Origin: a virus
DNA: 64,000 bases
IMG/VR virus record: IMGVR_UViG_3300005264_000005
Span: 1 to 64,000 of that record
Strand: one strand, 5' to 3'
The notes below the pieces were generated by a model. The model was not told the DNA's origin, did not search any database, and was given only the letters and a program-made list of their open reading frames with translations. How positions within the stretch are numbered: the first letter of the stretch is position 1; each line of letters opens with the position of its first letter. Of the stretch, positions 52,324 to 59,234 are shown one piece after another. The position numbers were made by a program, and so were the translations under genes.

Positions 52324-52651
52324 TAATGCTACCTCCTAGCATAGACATGAAGTAATCAAACTCAATGTCAGTTTTCATTTGTTTAAAAATTATTTTAAGA
52401 TTTTTTTCGGACTCCGTAAACTCTTGATATCGCTCAATGCTTAAGAAAGCTGTCTTAATCTTTGATTCAACATCTTCTATGACAGACAGTCTTTTAGTCG
52501 TTGTTGCTCTGGCTATTTCTTTACATACATCATCAACCTTAGACATATCAATTGATATAATAGACTCAGATTCATCAGGTAGATCAATAATTAAATCACA
52601 TAGAGATTTATCTTCTAAAGAAGTTTCAATAACTTCTACAGCTTCTTCCAT
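52316..52651 (-). CDS. Unknown acidic protein within the cassette
   Basis: ATG 52651 with AAAGGAGTTATT upstream is preferred over a longer frame. About 111 residues, acidic and helical (MEEAVEVIETSLEDKSLCDLIID). It overlaps the helical gene by 8 bases. Unknown; perhaps part of the PRTRC-like set. Confidence 0.6.
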   Translation of the reverse strand: MEEAVEVIETSLEDKSLCDLIIDLPDESESIISIDMSKVDDVCKEIARATTTKRLSVIEDVESKIKTAFLSIERYQEFTESEKNLKIIFKQMKTDIEFDYFMSMLGGSINE

Positions 52652-52668
52652 AATAACTCCTTTGAGAA

Positions 52669-52704
52669 TTGAAAATAATGGGGGAGTATAACCTCCCCCA
52701 TAGA
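52669..52704 (-). terminator. Stem-loop after the ubiquitin-like gene
   Basis: ATGGGGGAG-loop-CTCCCCCAT on the - strand, followed by TATTTTC, lies directly after the ubiquitin-like stop. It is probably a partial terminator so the small protein is made in excess over the enzymes downstream. Confidence 0.6.
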
Positions 52705-52709
52705 GCAAT

Positions 52710-52910
52710 CTATCCTTTTGTGCCAAGGCGCTCAGCGAAAGTAATGTATCGTACACCGTCTTCGACAGTGGTTGTAGAAGTACAGTTTAGGATATATGGA
52801 AACAATCCAGACATTTGATTTTTTACTGTTTCAGCATCAAAATCACCCTTAAGCTCAGATACTTCTTCAACATTCGCAATAGACACTACAGTTTTAATAA
52901 TTTCAGACAT
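52710..52910 (-). CDS. Ubiquitin-like protein (PRTRC C)
   Basis: A 66-residue protein ending FAERLGTKG. Its length, beta-alpha pattern (TVVSIANVEEVSELKGDFDAETVKNQMSGLFPYILNCTS) and the terminal G-T-K-G match PRTRC protein C, a prokaryotic ubiquitin-like family. The terminal Gly would be adenylated by the ThiF/E1. Its own stem-loop follows. The start has AAGGAGAAT upstream. Confidence 0.8.
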   Translation of the reverse strand: MSEIIKTVVSIANVEEVSELKGDFDAETVKNQMSGLFPYILNCTSTTTVEDGVRYITFAERLGTKG

Positions 52911-52995
52911 GTTATTCTCCTTATCCCTTTTCTCTAGGGAAGTTAAAATGACTCACACGGGAGTCTAGTTTAGCTAAACCTTTTCTAGGTTAGCA

Positions 52996-53970
52996 TTATT
53001 GGTAATGATCAGCATTGAACTCAAAATCTTCTCTGTTTATAAACTGATTATGGACTCTGTATAAATATCCTATATTAGTAAGTAGCCCAAATGATGCTAA
53101 AGCCCAATCTCCTAATTGAATAGACCAGCCTCTTTTAATAAATTTTTCTACTCTAAGAAACTGATTAATCTTATCTGGTAAGATTTGAAATATAAGAACC
53201 TTATCGCGAATAGCATGTAGCGTACCTTTATGCCAATATATCTGACTTCCATCATATGCAATAGAGCTATGCTTAAAATCAAACTGACTTATTAAGTCTT
53301 CAGGACAAGCATAAATTTTTTTCATTATCTGGAACCTTAAACCAGTATCTTTTTGACAATACTCAATAAGATGTTCCTTCTCGGTACCAGTATAGTTATC
53401 GTTTTTCTTGAAGTATTGATTTACACTTTCAAAGTCATGATCACTGCTAAAGAATAAATCAAAATCACTTTCAATTGTATCAACACCAGCAAACCAATTA
53501 ACCATTTTGCCACCAGCTAATATAAAATTTAACCCTTGACCATAAAGCCCATCAATGACCTCCATGATAGCGGTAGTTGTATGGTTATTCATCTTAAATT
53601 TGCGGATAAAAACTTCACGCTCACAACTCAAGCAAATATTATCAAATCTTAATAACTTGCACAACATAGGCTTATAAAACTCTGTCATAAGTCCTTTGAT
53701 GTCACTGGGCTTAATATTTACCAGCTTCTTGTGCTCTACTTTAGTTGATGTAGAAAATAAATCTTTACCAGTGAAGTCAAGGTTTTTTAGGTTTTTAACT
53801 TCAGCAAAATCCGTAGATACTCTATTAGCCTTAAGCGTAGTGATCTGAGTATTAGACCAGTCATCAGCAGCTGACATAGCATAGCTTGAAATAGTAGTTA
53901 TATTATTACCACATGGAACAGTTAAGATAGGCTCTACTCCAAGAGCCGTACCCATAAAACTAGCTGACAT
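52996..53970 (-). CDS. Nucleotidyltransferase-fold protein
   Basis: A 324-residue protein. FILAGGKMVNWFAGVDTIESDFDLFFSSDHDFE (about residues 149-180) has the G-G...S-D-x-D of the Pol-beta nucleotidyltransferase fold with both metal Asp. Following helices resemble tRNA-nucleotidyltransferase or MNT-type proteins. It could add nucleotides to RNA or protein. It is the gene nearest the GC-rich island and RT. Alternative: a tRNA-repair enzyme acting with the kinase/phosphatase genes at 56 kb. Confidence 0.65.
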   Translation of the reverse strand: MSASFMGTALGVEPILTVPCGNNITTISSYAMSAADDWSNTQITTLKANRVSTDFAEVKNLKNLDFTGKDLFSTSTKVEHKKLVNIKPSDIKGLMTEFYKPMLCKLLRFDNICLSCEREVFIRKFKMNNHTTTAIMEVIDGLYGQGLNFILAGGKMVNWFAGVDTIESDFDLFFSSDHDFESVNQYFKKNDNYTGTEKEHLIEYCQKDTGLRFQIMKKIYACPEDLISQFDFKHSSIAYDGSQIYWHKGTLHAIRDKVLIFQILPDKINQFLRVEKFIKRGWSIQLGDWALASFGLLTNIGYLYRVHNQFINREDFEFNADHYQ

Positions 53971-54322
53971 AATATCTCCAGAATAAATTGTAAAAAAAGT
54001 CAGACAGTAGCTTTCTCATAGATACTAACTACTGCCTAACACAAAACATGTATAAAAACCAAGAATATCATTCGCCATATTCTCAGCCCCCATACTTGCA
54101 CGCACGCGGGCCAATTGACCCGGATCCTGACGGCGTAATTCGGCTGGGTTTTACCCAGCTTTATTTGTCGCCTGCAGATCCATGGTCAGATCTCGTGTGT
54201 TTATCGATCGAGATTTTGGCCTGCTTAGTGCCCGGATCTCCCCGTGCGGAGCTCGAGGAGATTAAGGACCATAATCTCAGACCAAAGGTCGGTTAAGGGT
54301 TATGGTCCTTTTCTATCATAGA
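53971..54322. other. GC-rich, palindrome-packed non-coding island beside the RT gene
   Basis: The 352 bases hold no convincing gene; an 82-codon + strand frame at 54048-54296 lacks a ribosome site. From about 54,060 the base composition is much richer in G and C than the rest of the window. Between 54112 and 54257 I count nine 6-base palindromes (CAATTG, GGATCC, CTGCAG, CCATGG, AGATCT, ATCGAT, CGATCG, GAGCTC, CTCGAG). Hairpins include GCTGGGT/ACCCAGC and, at the RT end, AAGGACCATAA/TTATGGTCCTT, which could end the RT transcript. Confidence 0.7.
54262..54311 (-). terminator. Long hairpin after the RT gene
   Basis: An 11-bp stem AAGGACCATAA/TTATGGTCCTT encloses a smaller hairpin GACC/GGTC, 12 bases after the RT stop. 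It would end or stabilise the 3' end of the RT transcript. There is no U run on the - strand, so intrinsic termination is uncertain; the + strand side has TTTTC. Confidence 0.5.
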
Positions 54323-55099
54323 CTACCGATTCAGCAGTCTTTTAGCATCACAAGTCTTCTTGTAACGCATTAGTTTCAAATATTGCTCTGGATTGACACT
54401 ATTTAAGTATGCCAAGTATCCCATCTCTTCACTTGAAACATTTCCACTATAGATAGCAGCTCTCAATTTCTTGCGAGTCTCTCTGTTCATGGAAACTTTC
54501 TCATTGACCGTCATGCCGAGAACTTTTTGTGATGAATTCTTATATGAATATTGAATCTTATCGTTCCTAACTCTAAATCCACTATATCTAAGTCTCGATC
54601 TAACTGTATCAATTAAAGCTTTAATATCAGGCTTATCATAACCAGATATTGTAATATCATCAGCATACCTAGAATAATCTAGATTGCCTGTATCTAAAGA
54701 TTGATTTAAATCTTCATCAAATTCTCTTAAAATAATGTTTGAAATAATAGGACTACAAGGACTACCTTGAACTAGCTTATTCTCATAAGTAGATACTTCA
54801 CTCTCATATTCATCTAGAAAATACAAATCACTTTTCCTTATAGATGGAAAAAAATCAGCTATATCTATATTGAGAATCCAGTCTTTTTGAGTATGCATAA
54901 CAGCAGCGTTACTTGCACTAGACCCCTTTCTGAATCCATGACAAAAGCTTGATATCCACTCATCTTCCTCTAGCCTATTTTTAATTCTTCTTTGCTCTAG
55001 CTTCAACTCCTCACATGGAGCATGTATAATTCTTTTCTTGCCATTCTTTTTCTTACGATAATATATTTCATACAAAGACTTCTTATCGCTTAAAATCAT
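54323..55099 (-). CDS. Retron-type reverse transcriptase (compact)
   Basis: The true start is ATG 55099 after AGGAGGGAG; a longer upstream frame is not supported. 258 residues contain HAPCEELKLEQRRI (27-40, the NAxxH-like region), SSFCHGFRKGSSASNAAVMH (50-69), NIDIADFFPSI (77-87, catalytic D79/D81), QGSPCSPIISN (111-121), YADDITISG (145-153) and VLGMTVNEKVSMNRETRKKLR (193-213). The last replaces the retron VTG motif by VLG. Retron RTs are usually ~300-320 residues. Here the stretch between DFFPSI and QGSP is unusually short. No maturase or other domain is fused. It is preceded by a ~640-base structured leader. Confidence 0.9.
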   Translation of the reverse strand: MILSDKKSLYEIYYRKKKNGKKRIIHAPCEELKLEQRRIKNRLEEDEWISSFCHGFRKGSSASNAAVMHTQKDWILNIDIADFFPSIRKSDLYFLDEYESEVSTYENKLVQGSPCSPIISNIILREFDEDLNQSLDTGNLDYSRYADDITISGYDKPDIKALIDTVRSRLRYSGFRVRNDKIQYSYKNSSQKVLGMTVNEKVSMNRETRKKLRAAIYSGNVSSEEMGYLAYLNSVNPEQYLKLMRYKKTCDAKRLLNR

Positions 55100-55119
55100 T
55101 TTACTCCCTCCTATAGCAA

Positions 55120-55133
55120 GAGGCCGAAGCCTC
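55120..55133 (-). promoter_or_regulatory. UUCG-capped hairpin in front of the RT ribosome site
   Basis: GAGGC-TTCG-GCCTC is a very stable tetraloop hairpin whose 3' side is followed 9 bases later by the RT Shine-Dalgarno AGGAGGG. It may separate the leader RNA from the RT message or affect RT translation. Confidence 0.5.
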
Positions 55134-55539
55134 CTACAATAGCACTTACTCGGCCAGGTTTTAAACCTGGCAACGAAAGGCTGAACTCGCAGAGTCAGAG
55201 CTCTTGAGTTCAGTTTAATTAATTGCCGAAACAGCAATTATGAATAACAAAAATTGTATAAAAAGAAATTTCTTTCTTAGAATACCAATTAAATTGACAG
55301 AGGAGATTGAAAACGAATAGAAATTTGTATCCTTTGGATACTAAATTTTCTTTCGTAGCGTAAGTTTTGCTGTCACCTTTGGTGTCTGCAATTTTTAATC
55401 CCCGCCAGTCAATTGTAATATTCTGAACCGCGAGTGTGAAGCACGAGCTTCAACACGTACATAGACAACCGAAACGATTGTCAAAAAAATTGTATAAAGA
55501 ACTTGCATAGCATTAACTAGTTAACATACAAGGATATAC

Positions 55540-55584
55540 TTTCTTAAACTCAAGTAGTAGTTATGTCTACTTGAGTTTAAGAAA
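55540..55584 (-). other. Perfect 18-bp hairpin in the RT leader
   Basis: TTTCTTAAACTCAAGTAG pairs perfectly with CTACTTGAGTTTAAGAAA around a 9-base loop. It is the longest uninterrupted hairpin I noticed in the window and the best candidate for a copied (msd-like) segment. A smaller stem ACTTCACT/AGTGAAGT lies just 5' of it. Confidence 0.8.
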
Positions 55585-55742
55585 TACTTCACTGAACTTT
55601 AGGTTTATTTCAAGTCAGAGTGAAGTCGTACTACATTCTTGCCGAAACAGCAAGAGCGCTAAGGAATAAGCAAATACAGTATGGTTAGGCATCGGTTTCA
55701 TTGTGAGTGAAGTAATTGTATTTTACACCATTAGCTTAAATC

Positions 55743-56228
55743 TTACATTACTACTGTATAGGAATTGCATCCAAAGATAGCAAGTTCTTCTGCTGTAGGC
55801 CTTTCTATTTTTCTAGCCATATTATAAATAACAGATTCTGGCACTTTTCTATGCCTACTTCTCTGCCTTAGAATACAAGTTTCAGGACTAGCATCAAAGT
55901 AATATAAGTGAAACTTACATTCCACATCTAATTCCTCTGCAAATCTTCGATATTGAGAACGCATTTCTTTAGTAAGAGACGTATTATCAATAACAATATG
56001 CTGATGATTAGGGAGCGGAGATAGCAAGATTTTCTTATATATTTCATGATGAGCTTTAAACACATACTTATTAGATGATTGTACCATGGCATCACCGGTA
56101 AACGCTTCTCTAATAATATCAGCATTAAGATTAGCATAAGACTCTAAAGAAAGCACTGTCATGTGCTTTTTCATAAACGTAGACTTACCACAACTCGGAA
56201 GCCCTATTGTTATGTATACATTTTTCAT
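55743..56228 (-). CDS. Polynucleotide 5'-kinase-like (P-loop) protein
   Basis: A 161-residue protein with Walker A GLPSCGKST (8-16), a lid region with RQRSRHRKVPESVI and the D/N residues of T4 Pnk-type kinases (LNADIIREAFTGD, VIDNTSLT). It would phosphorylate 5'-OH ends of RNA or DNA. It overlaps the HAD phosphatase gene by 4 bases, so the two together replace the fused T4 Pnk. Confidence 0.8.
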   Translation of the reverse strand: MKNVYITIGLPSCGKSTFMKKHMTVLSLESYANLNADIIREAFTGDAMVQSSNKYVFKAHHEIYKKILLSPLPNHQHIVIDNTSLTKEMRSQYRRFAEELDVECKFHLYYFDASPETCILRQRSRHRKVPESVIYNMARKIERPTAEELAIFGCNSYTVVM

Positions 56229-56788
56229 AGGCTAAACTTCACTAGTATTTTAATTAAAAATAATAACTCTTCATCACTACTTGCAAACATTACACCTTTA
56301 ACATGCTCATTATAAAGATATTTAATACTCATGCAAGGAATGCTCTCACCAATAGCAAGCCCAAGGCTACTAGGAGAATCGTCTATGAATAGCAGTACGT
56401 TATAAGTATTAAATAACTCTTCCTTACCGCTCTCGCCAATCCATAAATCATCAAACGGTATATTGTTTTCACTTAGCCACCTTAATGTTGCACCGCAACT
56501 ATCAGGATGTCTATGAGAAGCTATAATTACACAGTAGCCAGCATCACGTAATGTCTTTACCATATTAGCGGCGCACTTAAACGGCTTATGCTCATACTGG
56601 TACATGTGAACTTTCTTAGCAGCAAGTAAAGCTTCTTCTTTAGTCATGTAATTTGTATAAAAGCCCCAATCGCCATTATTACCAGGCTTTGGACAATTAG
56701 GATTGATCTTCTTTAACTCTTTCCACCAAGGCTCACTTAAAGACCATAGCGTAGCATCTATATCTACAACAATGACATCTTTTTTCAC
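56225..56788 (-). CDS. HAD-family phosphatase
   Basis: A 187-residue protein with nucleophile motif VVDIDATLW (D8/D10), IIASHRH (Ser in motif II) and FIDDSPSS (motif III/IV acidic residues). Next to a kinase it most likely removes 3'-phosphates from RNA or DNA ends, as the C-terminal half of T4 Pnk does. Alternative: a small-nucleotide phosphatase. Confidence 0.82.
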   Translation of the reverse strand: MKKDVIVVDIDATLWSLSEPWWKELKKINPNCPKPGNNGDWGFYTNYMTKEEALLAAKKVHMYQYEHKPFKCAANMVKTLRDAGYCVIIASHRHPDSCGATLRWLSENNIPFDDLWIGESGKEELFNTYNVLLFIDDSPSSLGLAIGESIPCMSIKYLYNEHVKGVMFASSDEELLFLIKILVKFSL

Positions 56789-56952
56789 GGGGCCAGTCCT
56801 TTGTCATGTTCAGAGTTAGATAAATCTATTTCTAGCATCTTAGCAATCTCTTCTAAATACCACTGCTTATGATGAGCTCCATCTGTTTCAAGAGCATCGA
56901 GAACAAAGTTTTCAATTTCATTAGCTGCATTTTGCGTAAGTTTCTTCTTCAC
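56785..56952 (-). CDS. Small helical protein
   Basis: The preferred start is GTG 56952 (VKKKLTQNAANEIENFVLDAL), with TTGGAGAT upstream; the region before it is a terminator. About 55 residues; unknown. Coupled to the phosphatase by 4 bases. Confidence 0.5.
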   Translation of the reverse strand: MKKKLTQNAANEIENFVLDALETDGAHHKQWYLEEIAKMLEIDLSNSEHDKGLAP

Positions 56953-56965
56953 ATTATCTCCAAGA

Positions 56966-56995
56966 ACAGAAAAGCCCCACAAATAGCAGGGCTCT
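56966..56995 (-). terminator. Terminator
   Basis: On the - strand AGCCC-loop-GGGCTTTTC follows the stop of the Trp/Arg-rich gene. A short GC stem with a T run; a typical intrinsic terminator. Confidence 0.65.
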
Positions 56996-57657
56996 TAATT
57001 ATACATTAGCTTTCTCATCCACTGCTTTTTAACTCTTGATCTTTTCCAGCTACGTCCTCTGTATCTAGGATGACTATACTCAATCCTTTTTGAGCACTTA
57101 AATGTAGCACCATACTCTAATAGAGTTTCACTAGATTCAATTTGAGCAGCATACCACTCACGCTTATACGGAGTAATGCCACAGTGATTACCTCTGTGCT
57201 TTTGCCAGCCGCCACACCATCCTTGACCGCCAGCTCCAGGTACATAATTAGCAGGTCGCCAATGATAAAGATTTTTCTTTTTAACAACGAAAGGCTTAGT
57301 ATTCCGTATATCAAACCATAAATCTTTAGCATTTAAGATTCTGCCTAGTTCATCTGTAACTCGTAGTTCATTTGGCTCAAATACTGGATCAAGCCAAACA
57401 TAATATGGGATGGTAATTGGTTCCCATCTTCGAGTTTCTTCATTCCATCTATTTTCATATCTGTACCTAGTAACATTTCGGCCTTTTATATAAATGCCAT
57501 CATTGTCACTATGGCTATATTTCTGACAGAATTCTTTTAGTGAAATTGAATGAGATCCACCGCTCCATATAGAAACAACGGTACCATAATGACATCTGAG
57601 GCAGTTAATCATTTCATCATAAGAGTCATAGCTAAACCCATTAACAAAATACTTCAT
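56995..57657 (-). CDS. Unknown basic, aromatic-rich protein
   Basis: A 220-residue protein rich in Trp, Tyr and Arg (ENRWNEETRRWEPITIPYYVWL; C-terminal RGRSWKRSRVKKQWMRKLMYN) with CGGWQKHRGNHCG as a possible metal site. A basic, aromatic surface suggests nucleic-acid binding. Not recognised. AAGGAGAAAATT precedes the ATG. Confidence 0.55.
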   Translation of the reverse strand: MKYFVNGFSYDSYDEMINCLRCHYGTVVSIWSGGSHSISLKEFCQKYSHSDNDGIYIKGRNVTRYRYENRWNEETRRWEPITIPYYVWLDPVFEPNELRVTDELGRILNAKDLWFDIRNTKPFVVKKKNLYHWRPANYVPGAGGQGWCGGWQKHRGNHCGITPYKREWYAAQIESSETLLEYGATFKCSKRIEYSHPRYRGRSWKRSRVKKQWMRKLMYN

Positions 57658-57724
57658 AATTTTCTCCTTTAGATTAAAATATCTATAGCATACTCATTAC
57701 AGGCCTTCACTTATTAGTGTTAAC

Positions 57725-57862
57725 TTACTCGTGCCAATCCATCCATGCAACTTTAGCATGGCGATACAGCTTTTTAAATGAATACTTTTCCCATAATTCA
57801 GGATTAGCATCAACCATTGATCGTGTTTCTTTTCTAATTAACTTTGCTCTTGTACCACGCAT
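57725..57862 (-). CDS. 45-residue basic protein
   Basis: The frame from ATG 57862 to TAA 57725 reads MRGTRAKLIRKETRSMVDANPELWEKYSFKKLYRHAKVAWMDWHE (shown as start, middle and end in parts of the same frame). It is helical and basic at the start. It lies directly after the tRNA-like segment. Confidence 0.5.
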   Translation of the reverse strand: MRGTRAKLIRKETRSMVDANPELWEKYSFKKLYRHAKVAWMDWHE

Positions 57863-57879
57863 ATAACATCCTTTGTTTT

Positions 57880-57964
57880 TGGAGACAGAAATGGAACTCA
57901 AACCCGAAATGCTTTACAGTAACAACTTTACAGATCGTTTCCTTGTCATTCGGATCATTCTGTC
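57880..57964 (-). tRNA. tRNA-Tyr-like (GTA anticodon), partly degenerate
   Basis: 85 bases on the - strand. Acceptor GACAGAA/TTCTGTC pairs fully, with encoded TCCA at the 3' end. The anticodon arm ACGAT-CTGTAAA-GTTGT has a tyrosine-type loop (GTA). The long variable region and total length fit class II tRNA-Tyr. The D-stem has only three pairs, the T-stem pairs poorly, and the discriminator is T rather than A. It may be diverged, decayed or a tRNA-like fragment. Confidence 0.45.
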
Positions 57965-58027
57965 AATAAGCTTTTTCTTAAATCCTGAATCCACTTAGAT
58001 TGATTAGCACAACGCTCTTGCTTCTCT

Positions 58028-58234
58028 TTAGTTAATGATAGAAAGGCTTTTTCTTTTCTTCTGCTTAGCTAAACTATCTTTATAGTACTTATCAGGCTCA
58101 AATTCTTCAGATACTGCAGCATCACTAGGATCATCTCTCATATTAATATACGCACTAAACGCACAAGCGCAACCAATAGCAAACTCCTCGAAGCTGACAC
58201 CAGCTTTAATACAAGCAGTATGTCCTGTAAGCAT
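58028..58234 (-). CDS. Unknown 68-residue protein
   Basis: A helical, Cys-containing protein (FAIGCACAFSAYIN) with a basic tail. Coupled to the next gene with a 2-base gap. Unknown. Confidence 0.5.
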   Translation of the reverse strand: MLTGHTACIKAGVSFEEFAIGCACAFSAYINMRDDPSDAAVSEEFEPDKYYKDSLAKQKKRKSLSIIN

Positions 58235-58236
58235 AA

Positions 58237-58485
58237 TTATTTCCTTTGCGCCATACGAGTTTTATGTGAAGCTTTACGCTTAGCACGGTTCTTAGCTTTT
58301 AATTTAGTATTCATACGATTCTTGTTAAAAGTACGATTCACTTCAACAACAAGCTTCTTATGTTCACTAAGAGTAAGCTTAGAGCTTTTTGTCTCTTCCA
58401 CAACAGCTGATTCGTTCTCGTTGGAAATTATTTTTTCTGGCTCATTCATAATATCTAATAGTCTTTCATCAGGGTTAATAGTCAC
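58237..58485 (-). CDS. Basic small protein, unknown
   Basis: An 82-residue protein, acidic at the start and strongly basic at the end (TKLKAKNRAKRKASHKTRMAQRK), probably nucleic-acid binding. It follows the metallophosphoesterase gene. Confidence 0.5.
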   Translation of the reverse strand: MTINPDERLLDIMNEPEKIISNENESAVVEETKSSKLTLSEHKKLVVEVNRTFNKNRMNTKLKAKNRAKRKASHKTRMAQRK

Positions 58486-58486
58486 T

Positions 58487-59090
58487 TTAATGCTCCTTTA
58501 GTCCGTATGTAGCACCAAATTCTTTAGCTGCATTAGGATCTAGTTTCATGTGAAATTTCTTAGTATCACTTAAAAGTATAAACATATCAGCTTCACTTAC
58601 AGGAGTATAATTACGAACATCAACGCCTGCATTAACACAGTTATTCATTTTATCAAATTGTTGATGCAAGTGTCCACAAATCCAGGGGACATCCAAGTCA
58701 AGGATGCAACAGCTGGGATCATGAGCAAGACCAACGGGGCCAATACCTGGAAAATCAATAAAAGAAAATCTTTGAACAGAACTAAAGCCCGCTCTAATGT
58801 AATCGCTCCACTTATAATCTGTATCATGATTACCTAAAATTAAAATGTGCTGTCCATTAAGTTGCTTAATAATTGATTCTATTCTTTCAAGACTACCAAA
58901 ACAAAAGTCTCCTATGTGATATGTAGTATCAGAATCTTTTACAACTGAATTGTGATTTTTAATTAATGTTTTATTCATTTGAGGTGCATTAGAAAATGGC
59001 CTCTTTGCATAGCTAATAATATTAGTATGAAAAAAGTCAATGCTGGTCGGCAGTAAAAAACCGCCGACCAAAAGTACCTTTATTTAACAT
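58487..59090 (-). CDS. Metallophosphoesterase with an apparent frameshift near the start
   Basis: The body has AKRPFSNAPQMNKTLIKNHN, YHIGDFCFG, ILGNHDTDY, LAHDP and CGHLHQQF, i.e. the GDxxxG, GNHD and GHxH metal motifs. The normal start is in another frame: ATG 59090 (with GGAAGGAATTCT upstream) reads MLNKGTFGRRFFTADQH, the missing D-x-H motif. It then meets TGA in CAT-TGA-C (59036-59042), while FFHTNIISYAKRPF follows one frame over. So the gene is either mutated (4 extra bases) or joined by a +1 shift giving DQH-D-FFH. A hairpin GGTCGGC/GCCGACC lies just before the site. Confidence 0.75.
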
Positions 59091-59234
59091 TTTTAGAATT
59101 CCTTCCAGTAAATGTATTAATTAGCTTAAGTGCGATAACTAAAACGAAAAATTTAAATTATTAATTTTATCACCACGTAGATTGCCATTTATATTATCTA
59201 TAACTTAAGGCACTCTCCTCAATTCTGTTTATTT

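Larger units (their letters stand above)
55100..55742 (-). ncRNA. Leader with three RT-recognition-like hairpins (putative tandem retron RNAs)
   Basis: The 643 bases between the polynucleotide-kinase gene and the RT gene hold no reading frame. On the - strand (towards the RT) three hairpins carry the same loop GTTTCGG: CTTGCTGTTTCGGCAAG (loop 55642-55648), GACAATCGTTTCGGTTGTC (55469-55475) and AATTGCTGTTTCGGCAATT (55226-55232). Each is followed after 44, 40 and 39 bases by GTTCAG, and ATACAATT occurs before each (55714, 55489, 55252). Each unit ends in a different long hairpin: an 18-bp perfect stem at 55540-55584, a 12-bp AAATTT-GTATCC stem at 55321-55348, and GCCAGGTTT/AAACCTGGC at 55153-55171. 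Retron Eco1/Ec86 msr has the closely similar GGATGTTGTTTCGGCATCC. Which part is copied to DNA, and the a1/a2 ends, are not clear. Confidence 0.75.

Noticed and set aside
54048-54296. 82-codon + strand reading frame in the GC-rich island
   Set aside because: No ribosome site, unlike all neighbours; composition explained by the palindromic GC-rich block; opposite to the strand of surrounding genes.
54323-55237. Longer RT protein starting in the leader
   Set aside because: The extra ~46 residues run through hairpins and lack a ribosome site; ATG 55099 has a strong AGGAGGGAG.
55250-55500. CRISPR array in the RT leader
   Set aside because: The repeated elements are short hairpin loops with unequal spacing (173 and 243 bases), not regular direct repeats with spacers; no cas genes apart from a lone Cas4-like nuclease.
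54323-55742. Diversity-generating retroelement
   Set aside because: The RT has QGSPCSP and retron-type motifs, not the DGR-type IGxxxSQ; no Avd-like gene, and no near-identical template/variable repeat pair with A-specific differences was found in the fibre genes of this window.
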